Assembly: GCF_024181725.1 (NCBI RefSeq)
Contig: NZ_CP028908.1
Coordinates: forward strand, 4,453,501 to 4,517,500
Direction: 5' to 3'
DNA: 64,000 bases
Source: Bradyrhizobium sp. WD16
GTDB lineage: Bacteria > Pseudomonadota > Alphaproteobacteria > Rhizobiales > Xanthobacteraceae
A program made the position numbers and the translations under genes. This document shows, piece after piece, positions 40,720-53,345 of the stretch; within the stretch, counting starts at the first letter, position 1; each line of letters opens with the position of its first letter. The notes beneath the pieces were generated by a model, which did not search any database, was not told the DNA's origin, and was given only the letters and a program-made list of their open reading frames with translations.

Positions 40720-41100
40720 ATGCAGACCGTCGTCATTGCCATTCACCTCATGATCGTATCCGCCCTGATCGGCGCCGTGTTGCTGCAGCGCTCGGAAGGC
40801 GGCGGCCTCGGCATCGGCGGAGGCGGCGGTTTCATGAGCAGTCGTGGCACGGCCAACCTGCTGACCCGGACCACGGCCGTTCTGGCCGGCGGCTTCTTCC
40901 TCACCAGCCTGTTCCTGTCGTGGCTGGCGACCTACGACCGCAAGCCGAGCTCGATCATCAACACCAGCCCGGCGCCGATCTCGGCGCCCGGCGGTGCCGT
41001 TCCGGTCGCGCCGCCGACGGGTGGCGGTATTCTCGATCAGCTCCAGAAGCAGGATCAGGCGCAGCCTCCCGCGGCGCCGGCGCCCCCGCGCTCGCAATAA
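40720..41100 (+). CDS. secG: Preprotein translocase subunit SecG
   Basis: Small accessory subunit of the SecYEG channel. The 126-residue product has two membrane helices (VIAIHLMIVSALIGAVLL and TAVLAGGFFLTSLFLSWL) around the conserved cytoplasmic loop GGGLGIGGGGGFMSSRGTAN, then a Pro/Ala/Gln-rich C-terminal tail typical of alphaproteobacterial SecG. Start ATG 40720 lies 5 nt after AAGGA. Confidence 0.94.
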   Translation: MQTVVIAIHLMIVSALIGAVLLQRSEGGGLGIGGGGGFMSSRGTANLLTRTTAVLAGGFFLTSLFLSWLATYDRKPSSIINTSPAPISAPGGAVPVAPPTGGGILDQLQKQDQAQPPAAPAPPRSQ

Positions 41101-41250
41101 TGCAGGGCAGCCGCGCTTCGGTCGCGGCAAGTTCTGAAGTAGTCGCGCCAAGCGGCTGAGGAAACACGTTTATTCGAATTCACCCACAGCCGCCGACGGC
41201 GGCTGGAGAAATTGGCGATTCGCTTTTGCGAATCGGGCGTCGAGCGTTAA

Positions 41251-42894
<1,644 letters not shown>

Positions 42895-42978
42895 TCCTTG
42901 CGGTTCTGCTGTCGGCGAGCCCGCCCATGATCGGGGCCGCCGACCAGCGGCCGTGAAGCTAACCGTCGCGGAGACGCC

Positions 42979-43305
42979 ATGATCTACGAATTGCGCATCT
43001 ATCGCTGCCTGCCCGGACGTCTGCCGGCGCTGCTCAAGCGTTTCGAAACCGCGACGCTGAAGCTGTTCGACAAGCACGGCATCCGCCAGGCCGGGTTCTT
43101 CACCACCGTGATCGGCGAATCCAACAACGACCTGACCTATCTGCTCGCCTGGGAATCGATGGCCGAGCGGGAGCAGAAATGGGCCGCCTTCATGACCGAT
43201 CCGGCCTGGATCGGCGCTCGCGCCGAGAGCGAGAGGGACGGTCAGATCGTCGCCAACATCACCAGCAGCTTCGTCGCGCCGACAGCGTTTTCGGCGCTGA
43301 AGTGA
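42979..43305 (+). CDS. NIPSNAP-family protein
   Basis: The 108-residue dimeric alpha/beta-barrel (ferredoxin-like) protein of the NIPSNAP family starts MIYELRIYRCLPGRLPALL, with the characteristic YLLAWESMAEREQKWAAF block. The biochemical role of bacterial members is not established. It sits between pyrG and kdsA, with a VOC-type pseudogene starting 3 nt later that was probably once co-transcribed. Confidence 0.85.
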   Translation: MIYELRIYRCLPGRLPALLKRFETATLKLFDKHGIRQAGFFTTVIGESNNDLTYLLAWESMAEREQKWAAFMTDPAWIGARAESERDGQIVANITSSFVAPTAFSALK

Positions 43306-43307
43306 CG

Positions 43308-43600
43308 ATGGCGCGGGCGCCGGACCATATCGTCCATGCGGCGAAGGATCTCGACGCGCTCGCCGCCTTCTACCGGCGCGCCGGTTTTGCCGTCGGTGCC
43401 CGCAACCGCCATCCCTGGGGCACCCACAACTGCGTTCGGCCAGCGGGCTGCGCCACGCCGCCATCAGATTCCGGGTGCGCGATCTCGACCGCTGCGACGA
43501 GGTGTTGCGCGGCAACGGCGTCGCCGCGTCGCGGTTCGACGGCGGGCTCGCGATCGCACCGGAGCTTGCTTTCGGCGCCGCCTTGCTGTTCGAAGCGTGA
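43308..43600 (+). pseudogene. Decayed glyoxalase/VOC-like protein
   Basis: The N-terminal part reads DHIVHAAKDLDALAAFYRR and then AGFAVGARNRHPWGTHN, as in glyoxalase-like (VOC) proteins. The frame then fails. In another frame the end of the domain is readable (SGLRHAAIRFRVRDLDRC ... LAIAPELAFGAALLFEA, stop at 43600). The two parts together are about 97 codons, much shorter than an intact two-domain member, so an internal deletion with frameshift is inferred. Start ATG 43308 is 3 nt after the NIPSNAP stop. Confidence 0.75.
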
Positions 43601-43627
43601 CCAGCCACGCGAGATGAGGACGAGATC

Positions 43628-44476
43628 GTGAATGCAGCAGTGACAGCTTCGCCCCATGTCGAGATCGGCGCCGTGCGCTTCGGCAACGATCTGCCGCTTT
43701 CGGTGATCGCCGGCCCCTGCGTGCTGGAAAGCCGCAGCCACGCCCTGGAGGTCGCGAGCGCGCTCAAGGAGATCGCGGCGCGGCTGAACATCGGCCTCGT
43801 CTTCAAGACCTCCTTCGACAAGGCCAATCGCACCAGCGTCAGCGGCGCCCGTGGCGTCGGCCTGATGGATGCGCTGCCGGTCTTCGCCGAGATCCGCGAC
43901 AGCCTCGGCCTGCCGGTGCTCACCGACGTCCACGAAGGCGAGCAGTGCGCCATCGTCGCCGAGGCGGTCGACGTGCTGCAGATCCCGGCCTTCCTGTGCC
44001 GCCAGACCGATCTGCTGCTGGCGGCGGCGGCGACCGGCAAGGCGGTCAACGTCAAGAAGGGCCAGTTCCTCGCGCCCTGGGACATGGCCAATGTGGTGGC
44101 AAAGCTGGTCAGCGGCGGCAATCGCCGGGTGATGGTCACCGAGCGCGGCGTGTCGTTCGGCTACAATACTCTGGTGTCGGACATGCGGGCGCTGCCGATC
44201 ATGGCGCGCACCACCGGCGCGCCGGTGATCTTCGACGCCACCCATTCGGTGCAGCAGCCCGGCGGCAAGGGGGCGTCCTCCGGGGGCGAACGCGAGTTCG
44301 TCCCGGTGCTGGCGCGGGCCGCGGTGGCGGTCGGGGTGGCGGGGGTCTTCATCGAGACCCATCCGGACCCCGATCACGCCCCGTCCGACGGGCCGAACAT
44401 GGTGCCGCTCAAGGAGTTCGAGGCCCTGGTGGCGCGGCTCCAGGCCTTCGACCGGCTGTCGAAGAATCTCGGCTAG
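43628..44476 (+). CDS. kdsA: 3-deoxy-D-manno-octulosonate 8-phosphate synthase
   Basis: Condenses arabinose 5-phosphate and phosphoenolpyruvate to KDO 8-phosphate for the lipopolysaccharide core. The 282-residue TIM barrel has AGPCVLES, KTSFDKANRTS, ITDVHE-type LTDVHEGEQC, VNVKKGQFLAPWDM and FDATHSVQQPGG. The start is GTG 43628; length fits the family. It complements the lipid A genes earlier in the window and is convergent with queF (11-nt gap). Confidence 0.95.
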   Translation: MNAAVTASPHVEIGAVRFGNDLPLSVIAGPCVLESRSHALEVASALKEIAARLNIGLVFKTSFDKANRTSVSGARGVGLMDALPVFAEIRDSLGLPVLTDVHEGEQCAIVAEAVDVLQIPAFLCRQTDLLLAAAATGKAVNVKKGQFLAPWDMANVVAKLVSGGNRRVMVTERGVSFGYNTLVSDMRALPIMARTTGAPVIFDATHSVQQPGGKGASSGGEREFVPVLARAAVAVGVAGVFIETHPDPDHAPSDGPNMVPLKEFEALVARLQAFDRLSKNLG

Positions 44477-44486
44477 GCGCCGCCGC

Positions 44487-44972
44487 TCAGCCGCGGCCGC
44501 GATAGGCCGCGACGCCCTGGTCGGGCAGCCACAGGTTCTTGGGCGCGCGGCCGGTCTGCCAGAACACGTCGATGGGAATGCCGCCGCGCGGATACCAGTA
44601 GCCGCCGATGCGCAGGAAGCGCGGCTCGAGTTCGCGGACGAGGCGCTTGCCGATCGAGACGGTGCAGTCCTCGTGGAAGGCGCCATGGTTGCGGAAGCTC
44701 GCCAGATAGAGCTTGAGCGACTTCGATTCCACCAGCCAGTCGCCGGCGACGTAATCGATCACCAGGTGAGCGAAATCCGGCTGGCCGGTGATCGGGCACA
44801 GGGCGGTGAATTCCGGCGCGGTGAAGCGGATCAGGTAATCGTCGCCCCGGTGGGGGTTGGGAACGCGGTCGAGCGTCGCCGTCTCCGGCGAGGCGGGCAG
44901 CGGCACGGGCTGGCCGAGCTGCAGGGCGGGGGCTTTTGATTTCGGTCGTCTGGCCATGGGGGTCTCCATCAT
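44487..44972 (-). CDS. queF: NADPH-dependent 7-cyano-7-deazaguanine reductase (preQ1 synthase)
   Basis: Reduces preQ0 to preQ1 in queuosine synthesis. The 161-residue type I (short) enzyme has nucleophile Cys59 ([13 protein letters not shown]), the QueF motif [16 protein letters not shown] at 82-97 with the NADPH-binding pattern, and His100 in GAFHED. Start 44972 (MMETPMARR) is uncertain by five codons. No preQ1 riboswitch was recognised upstream. Confidence 0.95.
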   Translation of the reverse strand: MMETPMARRPKSKAPALQLGQPVPLPASPETATLDRVPNPHRGDDYLIRFTAPEFTALCPITGQPDFAHLVIDYVAGDWLVESKSLKLYLASFRNHGAFHEDCTVSIGKRLVRELEPRFLRIGGYWYPRGGIPIDVFWQTGRAPKNLWLPDQGVAAYRGRG

Positions 44973-45031
44973 CCCTGATAGCCAATCCCGCCGCTGCGGT
45001 CATCGCCGCCGGGGCATTTTTTGCATGGTAA

Positions 45032-46423
<1,392 letters not shown>

Positions 46424-46621
46424 ACGGTGGGTTCCATCGCGGGTTCCTTGCTGCGGGCGAAAGGTTGTGCTGCTATGAAGCCTCGCCCGCCGGCAGCAGC
46501 GCCCAGCTCGTGGTGATTCACCCTTGAGCTGTTGGACTGTCCCGGCGTGGTGCGACAGGTCTTTGCACTGCACACGCTTTCAGTGGCCGCGCCGAGCGGC
46601 CATGCTGACGGGGAGCCACCG

Positions 46622-47425
46622 GTGGACCAGACCACGTACCCCTCTATCGGGGATCGCGCTGCCGCGACCGCCGCGCTGATCGCGCACGTCGTCAATTCCG
46701 TCGATCAGGCGAGGGCGGTGGCGGCGCCGTTCTTCCATCTCGAGTTCGACCGCGTCTTTCCCGACGCGGTCTATGATACGATGCTGCTGGCGATGCCGGA
46801 GTCGTCCGATTACCGGCCGATGCACGGCCGCAGCCGTAGCAACGATCTCGCCGACGGCACCCATACCCGCGTCAAGATCGATCTGTTTCCGGAATACATC
46901 CGCCACCTGCCGGCGCCCAAGCTCGCGGTCTGGCGCATGGTCGGCGATGCCTTGTGTTCGGAGCCGCTCAAGAACGCCTTCCGGCGCAAGCTCGAGCCCG
47001 GGCTGCGCAAGCGCTTCGGCGAGGACTTCGCCGCCGTCGGGATGTATCCGATCCCGATCCTGACCCGCGACATCCCCGGCTATCGCATCGCGCCGCATAC
47101 CGACACCCACTGGAAGGGCATTACCGTCCAGTTCTATCTGCCGGCGGACGACGCCAACACCGACATCGGCACCATCATGCACGAGGTCCGGCCCGACGGC
47201 TCGAAACCGAAGGCCGCGAAGATGCGGTTCGGCCGCAATTCGGGGTATGCCTTCGCGGTGGGGGACGACACCTGGCATTCCGCCGACCCGGTGCACGATC
47301 GTGTCAGGACCCGCGACAGCATCCTCCTGACCTATTTCGTCGATGCCGGGCCGCTGCGGGTCCTTCGTAACCGCGGCAAGCGTCTCGGTAATTTCGTCCT
47401 CAACGAAATCCGCCGCCGGATTTGA
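46622..47425 (+). CDS. Fe(II)/2-oxoglutarate-type oxygenase, function unknown
   Basis: The 267-residue protein (from GTG 46622) has the metal motif HTDTHWKG (HxD) and the distal His in DDTWHSADPVHD, with a later Arg (VRTRDSILLTYF) suited to 2-oxoglutarate binding; this is the double-stranded beta-helix pattern of 2OG-Fe(II) oxygenases. The substrate is unknown. The start was placed at the GTG giving VDQTTYPSIGDR because the open frame further upstream (from 46532) looks non-conserved. It lies between eno and ftsB, an arrangement I recall from related Bradyrhizobiaceae. Confidence 0.7.
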   Translation: MDQTTYPSIGDRAAATAALIAHVVNSVDQARAVAAPFFHLEFDRVFPDAVYDTMLLAMPESSDYRPMHGRSRSNDLADGTHTRVKIDLFPEYIRHLPAPKLAVWRMVGDALCSEPLKNAFRRKLEPGLRKRFGEDFAAVGMYPIPILTRDIPGYRIAPHTDTHWKGITVQFYLPADDANTDIGTIMHEVRPDGSKPKAAKMRFGRNSGYAFAVGDDTWHSADPVHDRVRTRDSILLTYFVDAGPLRVLRNRGKRLGNFVLNEIRRRI

Positions 47426-47469
47426 TGTGCTTTTAAGCCGGCATTAACCGCGCCCTCGCATCGTGGGGC

Positions 47470-47787
47470 ATGGTCTCCCGCACGCGATTCAAAGCCATTC
47501 TGACCGGCCTGGCGCTCTACGCCATGGCCGCGGCGCTGATCGCCTATTTCGGCGTCAATGCCTATACGGGCAAGTATGGCCTGACGGCGCGCGCCGAACT
47601 CGATCAGGAAATCATCGGACTGACCGACGAACTCGCGCTGCTGAAGAGGCAGCGGGCGGATATCGAGCGTCACGTCGCGCTGCTGCGCGCCGACGGAATC
47701 GACCCTGACATGCTCGACGAGCGCGTGCGCTATCAGCTCGACTACGCGCATCCGCATGATCTCATCCGGTTCAAGATCAAGAACTGA
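47470..47787 (+). CDS. ftsB: Septum formation initiator FtsB/DivIC family
   Basis: Bitopic division protein that bridges FtsQ and FtsL. The 105-residue product has one membrane helix at about 10-30 (LTGLALYAMAAALIAYFGV), then a coiled coil (DELALLKRQRADIERHVALL) and a short periplasmic end (RVRYQLDYAHPHDLIRFK). Position between eno and pdhA is the standard alphaproteobacterial order. Confidence 0.92.
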   Translation: MVSRTRFKAILTGLALYAMAAALIAYFGVNAYTGKYGLTARAELDQEIIGLTDELALLKRQRADIERHVALLRADGIDPDMLDERVRYQLDYAHPHDLIRFKIKN

Positions 47788-47978
47788 TTCAGTCGGGCGT
47801 TTCGTAAATTTCAAAACAGTCGGCATCGTCGCCATTTAATTGCGCGATCGGCGCGTTCGCCGTCGCTGCAATGCGAGATGAGTTCTTCGCTGCTGCGATC
47901 CGATCCTTTTACCAGGGGTCGAGTTACGCTACAGAGGGCCGTCCTCTCTTGTCTCCCTTCACCTCACCCGGATTGATC

Positions 47979-49001
47979 ATGGCTGCTGCCAAGAAAAGCG
48001 TCGCTCAGGAAGCGGGGAATGGCGCCCGCGCGTCTTCGAGCCTGAATTTCACCAAGGAGCAGGAGCTGCGCGCATTGCGCGAGATGCTGCTGATCCGCCG
48101 CTTCGAGGAAAAGGCCGGACAGCTCTACGGCATGGGCGCGGTCGGTGGCTTCTGCCATCTCTATATCGGCCAGGAGGCCGTCGTCGTCGGGATGCAGATG
48201 ACGCTCAAGCAAGGCGACCAGGTCATCACCGGCTATCGCGATCACGGTCACATGCTCGCCTGCGGCATGGAGGCGCGCGGCGTCATGGCCGAGCTCACCG
48301 GGCGGCGTGGCGGCTACTCGAAGGGCAAGGGTGGCTCCATGCACATGTTCAGCAAGGAAAAGAACTTCTTCGGCGGCCACGGCATCGTCGGCGCCCAGGT
48401 TTCGCTCGGCACCGGCCTCGCTTTCGCCAATCGCTATCGCGGCAATGACAACGTGTCGCTGGCCTATTTCGGCGACGGCGCCGCCAATCAGGGCCAGGTC
48501 TACGAGAGCTTCAACATGGCGGAGCTCTGGAAGCTGCCGGTTGTCTATGTGATCGAGAACAACCGCTACGCCATGGGTACTTCGGTGTCCCGGTCTTCGG
48601 CCCAGCAGGATTTCTCCAGGCGCGGCGTCTCCTTCAACATCCCCGGCATGCAGGTGGATGGCATGGATGTGCGCGCGGTCAAGGCCGCCGGCGAACAGGC
48701 CGTGCGGTGGTGCCGTGACGGCAAGGGGCCCTACATCCTCGAAATGCAGACCTACCGCTATCGCGGTCACTCCATGTCCGATCCGGCCAAGTACCGGACG
48801 CGCGAGGAGGTCGAGAAGGTCCGCAACGACCAGGATCCGATCGAGCAGGTGCGCAAGCGGCTGCTGGAATTGAAGGTCAGCGAACAGGAGCTCAAGGCGA
48901 TCGACGCCGAGGTCCGTGACATCGTCAACGACGCCGCCGATTTCGCCCAGAAGGATCCCGAGCCGGACGTCGCCGAGCTCTACACCGACATCTATCGCTG
49001 A
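47979..49001 (+). CDS. pdhA: Pyruvate dehydrogenase E1 component, alpha subunit
   Basis: Thiamine-diphosphate decarboxylase of the PDH complex. The 340-residue product has [16 protein letters not shown], the ThDP/metal motif [20 protein letters not shown] (GDG...N), and the phosphorylation-loop region [15 protein letters not shown]. Start ATG 47979 gives the usual MAAAKKS; the open frame upstream to 47871 is not family-like. First gene of pdhA-pdhB-pdhC-lpd. Confidence 0.96.
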   Translation: MAAAKKSVAQEAGNGARASSSLNFTKEQELRALREMLLIRRFEEKAGQLYGMGAVGGFCHLYIGQEAVVVGMQMTLKQGDQVITGYRDHGHMLACGMEARGVMAELTGRRGGYSKGKGGSMHMFSKEKNFFGGHGIVGAQVSLGTGLAFANRYRGNDNVSLAYFGDGAANQGQVYESFNMAELWKLPVVYVIENNRYAMGTSVSRSSAQQDFSRRGVSFNIPGMQVDGMDVRAVKAAGEQAVRWCRDGKGPYILEMQTYRYRGHSMSDPAKYRTREEVEKVRNDQDPIEQVRKRLLELKVSEQELKAIDAEVRDIVNDAADFAQKDPEPDVAELYTDIYR

Positions 49002-49023
49002 CGCCTGCACGAGAGTAGCACCC

Positions 49024-50409
49024 ATGCCGATTCAAGTTCTGATGCCCGCGCTCTCGCCGACCATGGAGAAGGGCAACCTCTCCAAATGGCTGAAAAAAGA
49101 GGGCGAGACGGTGAAGTCCGGCGATGTCATCGCCGAGATCGAGACCGACAAGGCCACCATGGAAGTCGAGGCCACCGACGAAGGCACTCTCGGCAAGATC
49201 CTGGTTCCCGAGGGCACTGCCGATGTCGCGGTGAATACGCCGATCGCCACGATCCTCAGCGACGGCGAGAGCGCCGACGATGCCGCCAGGGTGCCGGCGG
49301 CCGAGCCGTCGAAGGCGAAGGCCGCCGCACCGGCGCCCGAGCCTTCCGCCGCGACCGCTCCGGCCGCGCCGCCGCAGCCGGCGGCGAGCGCCGCCGTCCC
49401 CGATCCGGACATTCCCGCCGGGACCGAGATGGTCACCATGACCATGCGCGAGGCGCTGCGCGATGCCATGGCCGAGGAGATGCGCCGGGACGGCGACGTC
49501 TTCGTCATGGGCGAGGAGGTTGCCGAGTACCAGGGCGCCTACAAGGTCACCCAGGGACTGCTGCAGGAATTCGGTGACCGTCGCGTCATCGACACGCCGA
49601 TCACGGAGCATGGCTTCGCCGGCGTCGGTGTCGGCGCCGGCTTCGCCGGACTGAAGCCGATCGTCGAATTCATGACCTTCAACTTCGCCATGCAGGCGAT
49701 CGACCAGATCATCAATTCGGCCGCCAAGACGCTGTACATGTCCGGCGGCCAGATGGGCTGCTCGATCGTGTTCCGCGGCCCCAACGGCGCCGCGGCCCGC
49801 GTCGCCGCCCAGCACAGCCAGGACTATTCGGCGTGGTATTCCCAGATCCCGGGCCTGAAGGTGGTCTCGCCGTCGAATCCCGCCGACGCCAAGGGGCTGC
49901 TCAAGGCCGCGATCCGCGACCCCAATCCGGTGATCTTCCTCGAGCATGAGATCCTCTACGGCCACAGCGGCGCGGTGCCCAAGCTCGACGATTACGTGCT
50001 GCCGATCGGCAAGGCGCGGATCGCGCGCGCCGGCAGCGATGTGACGATCATTTCCTGGTCGCACGGCATGACCTATGCGCTGAAGGCCGCCGAGGATCTT
50101 GCCAAGGAAGGCATCGAGGCCGAGGTCATCGATCTGCGCAGCCTGCGGCCGCTCGACACCGAAACCCTCGTCGCCTCGGTCCGGAAGACCGGGCGCGCGG
50201 TGACGGTGGAGGAGGGCTGGCAGCAATCGGGCATCGGCGCCGAAGTCGCCGCCCGCCTGATGGAGCATGCCTTCGACTATCTGGATGCGCCGGTGGCGCG
50301 GGTCTCCGGCAAGGACGTGCCGATGCCCTACGCCGCCAATCTGGAAAAGCTGGCGCTGCCGACCGCGGCCGAAGTCGTCGCCGCGGCCAAGGCCGTTTGT
50401 TATCGCTGA
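49024..50409 (+). CDS. pdhB: Pyruvate dehydrogenase E1 component, beta subunit with N-terminal lipoyl domain
   Basis: The 461-residue product has a lipoyl domain at residues 1-80 (lipoylated Lys43 in [13 protein letters not shown]), a Pro/Ala linker (about 85-135), then the E1-beta core ([47 protein letters not shown] and the C-terminal transketolase domain). A lipoyl domain on E1-beta is known from alphaproteobacteria such as Sinorhizobium. Its lipoyl domain matches that of pdhC at 44 of the first 50 residues by my count. Confidence 0.96.
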   Translation: MPIQVLMPALSPTMEKGNLSKWLKKEGETVKSGDVIAEIETDKATMEVEATDEGTLGKILVPEGTADVAVNTPIATILSDGESADDAARVPAAEPSKAKAAAPAPEPSAATAPAAPPQPAASAAVPDPDIPAGTEMVTMTMREALRDAMAEEMRRDGDVFVMGEEVAEYQGAYKVTQGLLQEFGDRRVIDTPITEHGFAGVGVGAGFAGLKPIVEFMTFNFAMQAIDQIINSAAKTLYMSGGQMGCSIVFRGPNGAAARVAAQHSQDYSAWYSQIPGLKVVSPSNPADAKGLLKAAIRDPNPVIFLEHEILYGHSGAVPKLDDYVLPIGKARIARAGSDVTIISWSHGMTYALKAAEDLAKEGIEAEVIDLRSLRPLDTETLVASVRKTGRAVTVEEGWQQSGIGAEVAARLMEHAFDYLDAPVARVSGKDVPMPYAANLEKLALPTAAEVVAAAKAVCYR

Positions 50410-50426
50410 AAGAGCAGAGCCGCCCC

Positions 50427-51770
50427 ATGCCGATCAATATCCTGATGCCCGCCCTTTCGCCGACCATGGAGAAGGGCAACCTCGCCAAGTGGCTCAAAAA
50501 AGAGGGCGACAAGGTCAAGGCAGGCGATGTCATCGCCGAGATCGAGACCGACAAGGCCACCATGGAAGTCGAGGCGGTGGACGAAGGCACGCTCGCCAAG
50601 ATCCTGGTGCCGGAAGGCACGGCCGACGTGCCGGTGAATGACGTCATCGCCGTGCTCGCCGGCGAAGGCGAAGATGTCGGTGCCGCCAAGGCTGCGCCGG
50701 CGCCGAAGCCGGCCGGTGGGCCTGCCAAGGAATCCGCCAAGGAACCTGCCAAGCCTGCGGCGGCCGCGGTCGGCGCGCCGGCCTCGCAGCCTGCCGCGAC
50801 GCCCGCTCCGGCACCGGCTGCTGCGCCGGCCGTGGCTGCGTCCGGCGGCCGGGTGTTCTCCTCGCCGCTGGCGCGGCGCCTTGCCAAGGCGTACGGCCTC
50901 GACCTGTCGGCGGTGCTCGGCACCGGGCCCCATGGCCGTGTCGTCGCCCGCGACATCGAGACCGCGCGTTCGGGGAAGGGCCTCAAGCCGGCGGCGCCCG
51001 CCGCGCCGGCCATCGCGCCGCCGACCGGGCCTTCCGACGAGCAGATCCGCGGGCTGTTCGCGGAGGGCAGCTACGAGGTCGTGCCGCACGACAACATGCG
51101 CAAGGTGATCTCGCAGCGGCTCACGACCGCCAAGCGCGACGTGCCGCATTACTACCTGACCACCGATTGCGACATCGGCAAGCTGGTGGCCGCGCGCGAG
51201 GAGATCAACGCCGCCGCGCCCAAGGACAAGGATGGCAAGCCGGCCTACAAGCTGTCGGTCAACGACTTCGTCATCAAGGCGCTGGCTGTGGCGCTGCAGC
51301 GCGTGCCCGACGCCAACGTCACCTGGACCGAGGGCGCGATGCTGCGCCACAAGGTGTCCGACATCAGCGTCGCGGTGTCGATTCCGAGCGGCCTGATCAC
51401 GCCGGTGATCCGCAATGCCCACATCAAGCCGGTGTCGGCGATCTCGGCGGAGATGAAGGATTTCGCGGCGCGGGCGCGGGCCCGCAAGCTCAAACCCGAG
51501 GAATACCAGGGCGGCACCAGCTCGGTGTCCAATCTCGGCATGTACGGCATCAAGGACTTCACCGCGGTGATCAACCCGCCGCAGTCGACCATCCTTGCCG
51601 TCGGCATGGCCGAGGAGCGCGCCGTGGTGCGCCAGGGCAAGATCGAGATCGCGACCATCATGAGCGTGACGCTGTCCTGCGATCACCGCGCCATGGACGG
51701 TGCGCTCGGTGCCCAACTCGTCAGCGCCTTCCGCACCCTGATCGAAAATCCGATCATGATGGTGGTGTGA
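50427..51770 (+). CDS. pdhC: Dihydrolipoamide acetyltransferase (E2) of pyruvate dehydrogenase
   Basis: Core of the PDH complex; moves the acetyl group to CoA. The 447-residue product has one lipoyl domain (1-80, Lys43), a Pro/Ala linker, a peripheral-subunit-binding domain ([19 protein letters not shown] ... [12 protein letters not shown], about 145-180), and the catalytic domain with [18 protein letters not shown] and the active-site [12 protein letters not shown] near the C-terminus. Starts 17 nt after pdhB. A degenerate hairpin repeat lies between it and lpd. Confidence 0.96.
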   Translation: MPINILMPALSPTMEKGNLAKWLKKEGDKVKAGDVIAEIETDKATMEVEAVDEGTLAKILVPEGTADVPVNDVIAVLAGEGEDVGAAKAAPAPKPAGGPAKESAKEPAKPAAAAVGAPASQPAATPAPAPAAAPAVAASGGRVFSSPLARRLAKAYGLDLSAVLGTGPHGRVVARDIETARSGKGLKPAAPAAPAIAPPTGPSDEQIRGLFAEGSYEVVPHDNMRKVISQRLTTAKRDVPHYYLTTDCDIGKLVAAREEINAAAPKDKDGKPAYKLSVNDFVIKALAVALQRVPDANVTWTEGAMLRHKVSDISVAVSIPSGLITPVIRNAHIKPVSAISAEMKDFAARARARKLKPEEYQGGTSSVSNLGMYGIKDFTAVINPPQSTILAVGMAEERAVVRQGKIEIATIMSVTLSCDHRAMDGALGAQLVSAFRTLIENPIMMVV

Positions 51771-51811
51771 GCGCGCGCCGACGACCGTCCCACACCGGCA
51801 TGATACTGAAT

Positions 51812-51875
51812 CTCGTGCGGTTTTGGATCTGAACTCGCTGCACCGCTGATACGAGCGTCAGATCCGCCGCACGAG
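51812..51875. repeat. Solo shortened type C hairpin inside the pdh operon
   Basis: CTCGTGCGGTTTTGGATCTG ... CAGATCCGCCGCACGAG, 64 bp, with part of the left inner arm deleted. Both edges differ from the usual CTAGTG/CACTAG in a matching way (CTCGTG with CACGAG), so pairing is kept. It lies between pdhC and lpd. Confidence 0.85.
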
Positions 51876-51923
51876 CCCGAACTTCCAGCCCAATGCACGA
51901 CACTTCCAACAGGGGCCTCCTGA

Positions 51924-53345
51924 ATGGCTGACACCGCCTTCGACATCGTCATCATCGGCTCGGGCCCCGGCGGCTACGTCGCGGCCATTCGCGCCGCCCA
52001 GCTCGGCCTCAAGACCGCGATCATCGAGAAGCAGTTTCTCGGCGGCATCTGCCTGAACTGGGGCTGCATTCCGACCAAGGCGCTGCTGCGCTCGGCGGAG
52101 ATCTATCACTACATGCAGCACGCCAAGGACTACGGCCTCGCCGCCGACAACATCCGCTTCGATCCCACCGCCGTGGTGCAGCGTTCGCGCGGCGTCTCCA
52201 AGCGCCTCAATGACGGCGTCGGCTTCCTGATGAAGAAGAACAAGATCAGCGTGATCTGGGGCGAGGCGGTGATCGAGGCCCCCGGCAAAATCTCGGTGAA
52301 GGCCGCCAGGGCCGAGGCGCCGAAGGGGGCGCTCGGCCCGGGCAGCTATCAGGCCAAGCACATCATCGTCGCCACCGGTGCGCGGCCGCGGGTGCTGCCG
52401 GGCCTCGAGCCGGACAAGAAGCTGGTCTGGACCTATTTCGAGGCCATGGCGCCGGAGAAGATGCCGAAGTCGCTGCTGGTGGTCGGCTCCGGCGCCATCG
52501 GCATCGAGTTCGCCTCGTTCTACCGCACCATGGGCGCGGAGGTGACGGTCGTCGAGGTGCTGCCGCAGATCCTGCCGGTGGAGGACGCCGAGATCGCCGC
52601 CTTCGCCCGCAAGGCGCTCGAGAAGCAGGGCATCAAGATCAAGACCGACACCAAGGTTGCGAAGCTCGACAGGAAGGCCGACAGCGTCGTCGCCACCATC
52701 GAGGATGCCAAGGGCACGACCGAAACCGTCGAATTCGAGCGCGTCATCTCGGCGGTGGGCGTGGTCGGCAATATCGAGGGGCTGGGCCTGGAGAAGCTCG
52801 GCGTCAAGACCGACCGCGGCTGCGTCGTCATCGACGGCCTCGGCCGCACCAACGTGCCCGGCGTCTACGCCATCGGCGACGTCGCCGGCCCGCCGATGCT
52901 GGCCCACAAGGCCGAGCACGAAGGGGTGATCTGCGTCGAGGCGATCAAGGGCCTCCACCCCCATCCCATGGACAAGAGCCTGATCCCGGGCTGCACCTAT
53001 TGCCAGCCCCAGGTCGCCTCGGTCGGGCTCACCGAGGCCAGGGCCAAGGAAGGCGGGCGGGAGATCCGGGTCGGCCGCTTCCCCTTCGTCGGCAACGGCA
53101 AGGCCATCGCGCTGGGCGAGGACCAAGGCCTCGTCAAGGTGATCTTCGACAAGAAGACCGGCCAGCTGCTGGGCGCCCATATGGTCGGGGCGGAGGTCAC
53201 CGAGCTGATCCAGGGCTATGTGGTCGCGATGAATCTCGAGACCACCGAGGAAGAGCTGATGCACACGGTCTTCCCGCATCCGACCCTGTCGGAAATGATG
53301 AAGGAAGCCGTCCTGGACGCCTACGGCAAGGTGCTCAACATCTGA
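51924..53345 (+). CDS. lpd: Dihydrolipoyl dehydrogenase (E3)
   Basis: FAD flavoprotein that reoxidises the lipoyl groups with NAD. The 473-residue product has the FAD loop IIGSGPGGYVAAIRAAQLG, redox-active disulfide GGICLNWGCIPTK, NAD loop LLVVGSGAIGIEFASFY, GDVAGPPMLAHKA, and the C-terminal His-Glu pair in FPHPTLSEMMKEA. Its place after pdhC suggests service to the PDH complex. A 9-bp hairpin is found 120 nt downstream. Confidence 0.96.
   Translation: MADTAFDIVIIGSGPGGYVAAIRAAQLGLKTAIIEKQFLGGICLNWGCIPTKALLRSAEIYHYMQHAKDYGLAADNIRFDPTAVVQRSRGVSKRLNDGVGFLMKKNKISVIWGEAVIEAPGKISVKAARAEAPKGALGPGSYQAKHIIVATGARPRVLPGLEPDKKLVWTYFEAMAPEKMPKSLLVVGSGAIGIEFASFYRTMGAEVTVVEVLPQILPVEDAEIAAFARKALEKQGIKIKTDTKVAKLDRKADSVVATIEDAKGTTETVEFERVISAVGVVGNIEGLGLEKLGVKTDRGCVVIDGLGRTNVPGVYAIGDVAGPPMLAHKAEHEGVICVEAIKGLHPHPMDKSLIPGCTYCQPQVASVGLTEARAKEGGREIRVGRFPFVGNGKAIALGEDQGLVKVIFDKKTGQLLGAHMVGAEVTELIQGYVVAMNLETTEEELMHTVFPHPTLSEMMKEAVLDAYGKVLNI

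Noticed and set aside
46424-46621. tRNA or small RNA gene in the eno-oxygenase gap
   Set aside because: No cloverleaf, no GGTTCGA-type T-arm and no CCA end were found; the same holds for the other gaps.
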